From Candidatus Hydrogenedentota bacterium (GTDB taxonomy: Bacteria; Hydrogenedentota; Hydrogenedentia; Hydrogenedentales; SLHB01): a DNA stretch of 8,782 nt. The stretch is from positions 1-8,782 of the forward strand of contig DUZM01000127.1 of the NCBI GenBank assembly GCA_013349485.1, in the 5' to 3' direction. The notes beneath the pieces are model-generated. The model searched no databases. It had not been told where the DNA came from and saw only the letters and a list, made by a program, of their open reading frames with translations. The position numbers were made by a program, and so were the translations under genes. This document shows, piece after piece, positions 5,916-8,782 of the stretch; the stretch's first letter is position 1, and the number at the start of each line of letters is the position of its first letter.

Positions 5916-5972
5916 CGCTAACCGGCGGATTGAGCCGGACGCTTCGCGCCGCTCATCCGCAGACCGTTGGCT
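5916..5972 (+). other. Probable integron attC recombination site
   Basis: R'' GCTAAC (5917-5922) pairs with R' GTTGGC (5966-5971) with one G-U. L'' GCGGAT-T-GAGC (5925-5935) pairs with L' GCTCATCCGC (5951-5960), leaving a single unpaired T. The stem continues as C-GG-A-CGC (5936-5942) against GCG-CC (5946-5950), with extra C and A on the left and a TTC loop. All unmatched bases lie on the left arm, the polarity expected of attC (unpaired bases on the recombining bottom strand). It is 57 nt long, a common attC length. It lies 31 bp after the PilZ stop and 17 bp before the next ATG. Confidence 0.7.
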
Positions 5973-5988
5973 GAGATGAGGAGGAAGC

Positions 5989-6447
5989 ATGGGGGTCACC
6001 TTGCTGAAACTGGGGAAACCGTCGCCTCTCTTGCCCGAGGAGCTCGTGGTGCATGAGCAACGCCGCTTTCGCGCCGTGTCGAGCACGACGCTTCCCAGTT
6101 ATCGCATCGGATTCAATTTGCCACCGCTCTGGCGCATTAGCCTTCTGGTGACCAATCGGCGCTGCCTTGTCCTGACCGATCTCTTTCATTGCATGACACA
6201 AGAGATCGCGATGTGGTACCCCGGACAGAATCCCGATGACGATCCAGAAACGGTGACGAAGGTCTCTTGTCAGAAAGGATTGTTCGGAAACTGTCTGGAA
6301 CTCTGCAGTCACAATCCGAAAAGGCGACAACGGTGGCTGTGGTCGCCAGACCTCACCCTGCGATTCTTTCTGAAGGAACCGGAGCAGATCGAGGCAGCCA
6401 TTCTCAGGCAAATGAAACGGAGCGAAGCAGCCGACCAACCGGGCTAG
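5989..6447 (+). CDS. Unrecognised cytoplasmic protein, possibly PH-like fold
   Basis: A strong ribosome site AGGAGG (5979-5984) precedes the ATG. The 152-residue product has no signal peptide or membrane helix. Residues about 49-66 (WRISLLVTNRRCLVLTDL) resemble the strand pair of bacterial PH-like domains, followed by WYPGQNPDDDPETVTKVSCQKG, a basic turn KRRQRW (111-116) and a C-terminal helix (about 130-146). Five cysteines occur in 59-106. I would not name a function. The gene starts 17 nt after an attC R' box, as a cassette gene would, but no attC follows it. Its stop TAG shares the CTAG palindrome at 6444-6447 with folK on the other strand. Confidence 0.6.
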   Translation: MGVTLLKLGKPSPLLPEELVVHEQRRFRAVSSTTLPSYRIGFNLPPLWRISLLVTNRRCLVLTDLFHCMTQEIAMWYPGQNPDDDPETVTKVSCQKGLFGNCLELCSHNPKRRQRWLWSPDLTLRFFLKEPEQIEAAILRQMKRSEAADQPG

Positions 6448-6929
6448 TCTTGTACTCTGTCAGCCTGGCCTTGCGCTTGAGGGCGGGCTGCGAGCGCGGC
6501 AACCGTCTCGCCGGTGACGGGGTCGATCGCGTCGGGCGCGATCTCCGCCAACGGCGCCAACACAAACGCGCGGTTGCGGAACTCTCTGTGCGGCAGGGTG
6601 ATACGGTCCGATTCGAGAACGCGATCGCCCCACAACACAATGTCGATGTCGATGGTCCGCGGCCCCCAACGGGCCGTCGGTTCCCGCCCGAGGTCCTTTT
6701 CGATTTCCTTGGCCGCCTCGTAGAGTTCAAGCGGTTCGAGCACCGTCTCGACCTCCGCGGCCATGTTCAGGAACGCGGGCTGGTCCACCACACCGACCGG
6801 TTCGGTTTCGTAGCAACTCGAGCGCGCCGTGACGCGGACGCCGTCCAATTGGCCGAGCGCATCGAGGGCGGCCTCGAGGTTCGCCTTGCGATCCCCGACA
6901 TTGCTGCCCAAACTCAAATGAACCCGCAT
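6444..6929 (-). CDS. folK: 2-amino-4-hydroxy-6-hydroxymethyldihydropteridine diphosphokinase
   Basis: It transfers pyrophosphate from ATP to 6-hydroxymethyl-7,8-dihydropterin in folate synthesis. The 161-residue length is normal. The motifs seen are LSLGSNVGDR (5-14), YETEPVGVVDQPAFLN (40-55), the family signature RWGPRTIDIDIVLWG (87-101) with Mg-binding Asp94 and Asp96, and LPHREFRNRAFVLAPLAEIAPD (112-133). I chose the ATG at 6929 because the domain begins there; the frame is open further upstream but encodes no domain. Its neighbours are not folate genes, so it stands alone among the accessory genes. Folate made with it would also feed the PanB cofactor. Confidence 0.94.
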   Translation of the reverse strand: MRVHLSLGSNVGDRKANLEAALDALGQLDGVRVTARSSCYETEPVGVVDQPAFLNMAAEVETVLEPLELYEAAKEIEKDLGREPTARWGPRTIDIDIVLWGDRVLESDRITLPHREFRNRAFVLAPLAEIAPDAIDPVTGETVAALAARPQAQGQADRVQD

Positions 6930-6975
6930 CAATGCACCACAAACGGCCCAATCACCGGCCACGAAACCATGTAAA

Positions 6976-7004
6976 ATCCTATCAAACTCGCCGTTCCCCT
7001 TCAA
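6976..7004 (-). promoter_or_regulatory. Putative folK promoter
   Basis: On the minus strand TTGAAG (7004-6999), a 17-nt spacer and TAGGAT (6981-6976) form a 4/6 + 4/6 sigma70-type promoter about 47 nt before the folK ATG. It diverges from the promoter at 7018-7046. Confidence 0.45.
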
Positions 7005-7017
7005 GGCACTTACGCGG

Positions 7018-7046
7018 TTTCTTTTGCGCCGCTGTCGTGCTAGAAT
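7018..7046 (+). promoter_or_regulatory. Putative extended -10 promoter, second accessory unit
   Basis: TGC-TAGAAT (extended -10; TAGAAT at 7041-7046) has a poor -35 (TTTCTT, 7018-7023) at 17 nt. The surrounding GCGCC..TGTCGTGCTA..GCGTC matches the promoter at 5141-5173. It would transcribe the HEPN gene through a leader of about 175 nt. The interval 6930-7227 holds only this and the folK promoter. Confidence 0.45.
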
Positions 7047-7236
7047 ACTGGCGTCCGTCACGGCCCCAGCCTTTGGAGTCGTCCGGCAGGCTTGGCTGGT
7101 TTCAGCTCGGCTCGGCATGGTTTGCTCGGGTGCGGTCTGCCACACGCGACAACGACGACGAGCGCGACAAGCACATGCCGTGGCTGCTGGGCCGCAGCGG
7201 ACATTGCCAAAGGGGAGAACGCACGGCATGACAGAA
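7024..7236 (+). repeat. Leader/start block, copy 2 of the duplicated 5' region
   Basis: It is homologous in segments to 5141-5250 and carries about 100 nt more between the -10 and the conserved GCAGCGGACATTGCC stretch. An imperfect 17-nt direct repeat, ACACGCGACAAmGAmGA, lies at 7142-7158 and 7240-7256 (98 bp apart, two mismatches), the second inside the coding region. Confidence 0.6.
7174..7230 (+). promoter_or_regulatory. Leader hairpin pairing with the HEPN start codon
   Basis: CATGCCGTG (7174-7182) is the exact complement of CACGGCATG (7222-7230), whose last three bases are the start codon. A smaller hairpin GCTGC-TGGGCC-GCAGC (7183-7198) and the ribosome site AAAGGGGAG lie inside the loop. 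Such a fold could limit translation. This is inference from pairing only. Confidence 0.4.
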
Positions 7237-7863
7237 CCGACACGCGACAAAGAAGAACCCCTCCACGTTGACAACTGTCAAGTCTACTGGAACTTGTGCG
7301 AAGACGTTGCTTCCCTTCGCATAAAATGGAACTTGTACCAAGACCTATACTGTGAAGAAAACATAGGCGTCTTGAAGGACACTGCGCCTACTCCATTCAG
7401 CATGATAGAACAAGCCTTGAGATGGGGGATCACTCTGTCCATCTGTCACCTAAGTGAACGAAAGAAGGTGTCCGGCTGCAAGCAGTTTTCAATTGTGAGC
7501 CTCGTTGAGGCGCTTGATTCCCCCGAAGGGTTCAGGCAGGAATTCGAGACCTTCCGGGATCAATGCAAGCCAGTCAGGGACTACCGGAACAACTGTGTCG
7601 CCCACAAGAACTACGAAGCAGCGCTCAAAGGAGACATTAAGGCCGAACTCCTTTCGCAGATTGGCAAGTCACTTATTGAGGCTATCGTGACGGCGGCAAA
7701 GGACCTACTAGAGCACGCGTTCCGTTCTGGCAAAGTGGGGGGAGCGGAGTTCCATTTCGAGCATGTCGAAACTCTCGGCGATGGAAAGACAATAATCGGA
7801 CAGTTGAAAAGGGCGAAGGAAGCACGCCTCGCGGGCCCTTCTGCCAGCGGCAAGCGCGACTAG
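7228..7863 (+). CDS. HEPN-domain protein, AbiU2-like (abortive infection/toxin type)
   Basis: The 211-residue, mostly helical protein has the HEPN RNase motif Rx5H in VRDYRNNCVAHKN (Arg120, His126). It is preceded by a helical part with WNLYQDLYCEENIGVLKDTAPTPFSMIEQAL and then ITLSICHLSERKK (68-80), which resembles AbiU2-like HEPN proteins. HEPN proteins of this kind are typically RNA-cleaving toxins of phage-defence or toxin-antitoxin systems. I chose the ATG at 7228, after AAAGGGGAG and with a start context conserved at 5243; an earlier in-frame ATG (7024) would translate the promoter and leader. A small membrane protein follows after 12 bp, probably in one operon. The family call rests on motif recognition, and toxicity is inferred. 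Confidence 0.72.
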   Translation: MTEPTRDKEEPLHVDNCQVYWNLCEDVASLRIKWNLYQDLYCEENIGVLKDTAPTPFSMIEQALRWGITLSICHLSERKKVSGCKQFSIVSLVEALDSPEGFRQEFETFRDQCKPVRDYRNNCVAHKNYEAALKGDIKAELLSQIGKSLIEAIVTAAKDLLEHAFRSGKVGGAEFHFEHVETLGDGKTIIGQLKRAKEARLAGPSASGKRD

Positions 7864-7875
7864 GAGATCAAGGCC

Positions 7876-8187
7876 ATGGGCACAAGACAGTGGCATGGCG
7901 TGCTCTACCGGTGCGTGAGAGAGTTGTTATTCCTCGCGGGCGGCTGTCTCGTCGGCGTGGCTGCGTTGTGGTTGAGCGCTTTCCTCAGCGGGGTGGCCCT
8001 GTTCTTTAGCATCGCCTTCGGTTTGGAGTTAATGGTTAGCTGGATAGAGAGATGGGCGGGGGCGCTCGATAGGGTGAAATTCGCCGTAATCATCGCCCCC
8101 TACTTGTTTTTTCTCGTCTACCGAATCGCTCGGGGATATGGTGTTCCGGGTGGATCTGGATCACAGCGGCGACGCGGGGGCGGATGA
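7876..8187 (+). CDS. Small membrane protein downstream of the HEPN gene
   Basis: The 103-residue protein has three likely membrane helices (about 16-34, 36-55 and 67-84) and a polar, Gly/Arg-rich tail (GGSGSQRRRGGG). GGAG stands 9 nt before the ATG, overlapping the stop region of the HEPN gene 12 bp upstream, so the two are very probably co-transcribed. I recognise no family. It may partner or neutralise the HEPN protein, or be a membrane effector; neither is shown by the sequence. An attC-like repeat follows 17 bp after its stop. Confidence 0.65.
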   Translation: MGTRQWHGVLYRCVRELLFLAGGCLVGVAALWLSAFLSGVALFFSIAFGLELMVSWIERWAGALDRVKFAVIIAPYLFFLVYRIARGYGVPGGSGSQRRRGGG

Positions 8188-8204
8188 GTAGGAATGACGG
8201 TATG

Positions 8205-8293
8205 CAGCAAGGCTTATGCCGTCTGGGGGTAGGGTGTTGTGGCGCGATATCGCGGCCCATAGGTCTGATGAAGAAACCATGTAACGGTTGCTG
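8205..8293 (+). other. attC-like structured repeat, copy B
   Basis: The outer arms CAGCAA (8205-8210) and TTGCTG (8288-8293) pair perfectly. Copy A has different bases at these positions yet still pairs (TAATAA/TTGTTA), i.e. covariation. The central palindrome CGCGATATCGCG (8243-8254) replaces copy A's GCCGCG..CGCGGC hairpin. AAGGCTTATGCCGT, CGCGGCCC and TGAAGAAACCA are shared with copy A. The inner left/right arms pair worse than in copy A, so attC identity is provisional. It lies after the membrane gene and 18 nt before the next start codon. Confidence 0.55.
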
Positions 8294-8310
8294 GGAATGG
8301 GGAGAGAGAT

Positions 8311-8679
8311 GTGCACGATTCAAAACACTTTATCCAAGAACTCATCGGACGCATCCTTCTCATTGTCTTCGCCGTCCTTTCGGTGGACAAGAGATGGTGG
8401 TTGCCAATTGTCGTCGCACCGCTCTTCTGGCAGCTCTGGGATCTCACGGCAGGACGGCGATCACGAATCAATCACCCCATTTTCAAGCTCATTGCTGACG
8501 GGATCACGTGGATCGTATGGCTCGCGTACATTGCGTATTCCATCTTCGGTTTTGGCCTGAACATTGGTCACTGGTATGGATGGGTACTCGGCGTTGTGAT
8601 CGGTCTTGTCGTTGCACAGTTCCTCGGACTTCTCTGGCCTTACCGATGGCATCTTGAAGGGATAGAAAGCACTCTGTGA
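8311..8679 (+). CDS. Small four-helix membrane protein (GTG start)
   Basis: A GTG start with GGGGAGAG just upstream gives 122 residues with about four membrane segments (roughly 12-24, 28-45, 62-82 and 87-109), rich in Trp (WW at 29-30, W40, W43, W67, W70, W88, W91, W109, W113). No known family is recognised. It begins 18 nt after an attC-like box and ends 13 bp before a clear attC, so it fills a complete cassette of about 470 bp. An out-of-frame ATG at 8309 gives no comparable product. Confidence 0.65.
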   Translation: MHDSKHFIQELIGRILLIVFAVLSVDKRWWLPIVVAPLFWQLWDLTAGRRSRINHPIFKLIADGITWIVWLAYIAYSIFGFGLNIGHWYGWVLGVVIGLVVAQFLGLLWPYRWHLEGIESTL

Positions 8680-8692
8680 TAAGAATGAGAAT

Positions 8693-8765
8693 TCCCAACA
8701 AAGAAATCCAGCTTACAGATTGAATCGCGCGCGATTCAATTTGAAGCTGATTTCAGACGTTGGAC
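8693..8765 (+). other. Integron attC recombination site
   Basis: R'' TCCCAAC (8693-8699) faces R' GTTGGAC (8759-8765), the latter an exact match to GTTRRRY. L'' GAAATC-C-AGCTT (8703-8714) pairs with L' AAGCTGATTTC (8744-8754) over 11 bp with one unpaired C. That is an unpaired G on the bottom strand, the classical attC feature. The terminal structure is a perfect 22-bp palindrome, ATTGAATCGCG/CGCGATTCAAT (8719-8740). Short unpaired spacers separate R and L boxes (AAA and AGAC). This is the most canonical of the four sites, and implies another cassette to the right of the window. Confidence 0.82.
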
Positions 8766-8782
8766 AGCAATGACAGGGGCAA

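Noticed and set aside
6267..6974. Forward ORF spanning the end of the 5989 gene and all of folK
   Set aside because: Antisense shadow of folK; no domain and no ribosome site.
7024..7227. Upstream start of the HEPN gene at 7024
   Set aside because: It would translate the promoter and leader; the conserved start context and ribosome site support 7228.
8264..8278. Hammerhead-ribozyme-like core (CTGATGA followed by GAAAC)
   Set aside because: There is no stem II between the two core strands, and copy A at the aligned position reads GTCGTGA, so the core is not conserved.

Overview
The window reads as a GC-rich bacterial chromosome, probably from an uncultivated environmental lineage. Hydrogenedentota or Planctomycetota-like bacteria are a guess, based on an ECF sigma factor with a membrane-anchored tail, a DUF433 gene and abundant small intergenic repeats. 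There is no rRNA or other marker to fix the taxonomy. The left half carries housekeeping genes. The right half holds small + strand accessory genes separated by structured repeats that look like integron attC recombination sites.

Left part (1-2504). An ECF-type sigma factor with a C-terminal membrane segment runs off the left edge on the minus strand. A 550-bp gene-free stretch follows, holding a symmetric array of TGTCATTCC/GGAATGACA repeats. Next comes a membrane-anchored SGNH/GDSL hydrolase on the + strand, convergent with a minus-strand DUF433 (antitoxin-type) gene that is broken by one in-frame TGA.

Pantothenate operon (2777-4888, minus strand). panB, panC and panD lie in that order. 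They supply ketopantoate, pantoate-beta-alanine ligation and beta-alanine, a complete route to vitamin B5 from ketoisovalerate apart from the ketopantoate reductase step. panB and panC overlap by 4 bp. The 100 bp between panC and panD is almost entirely palindromic, including a perfect 21-bp hairpin.

Accessory part (about 5135-8782). Four inverted-repeat structures sit just 3' of + strand genes: after a 38-codon ORF, after a PilZ gene, after a HEPN/AbiU2-like gene plus membrane gene, and after a small four-helix membrane gene. Two of them (5916-5972 and 8693-8765) have attC architecture, with R''/L''/L'/R' arms and extra unpaired bases in the left arm. The other two (5329-5420 and 8205-8293) are homologous to each other. 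No integrase gene is visible, so this would be a cassette cluster without integrase (CALIN), or part of a larger array. A minus-strand folK gene (6444-6929) interrupts it and shares a CTAG stop palindrome with the ORF converging on it.

The most unusual observation is that two separated units (about 5135-5420 and 7018-8293) share homologous promoter/leader/start regions and homologous 3' structured repeats but carry different cargo. One cargo is a 38-codon ORF; the other is a HEPN protein with a small membrane partner.
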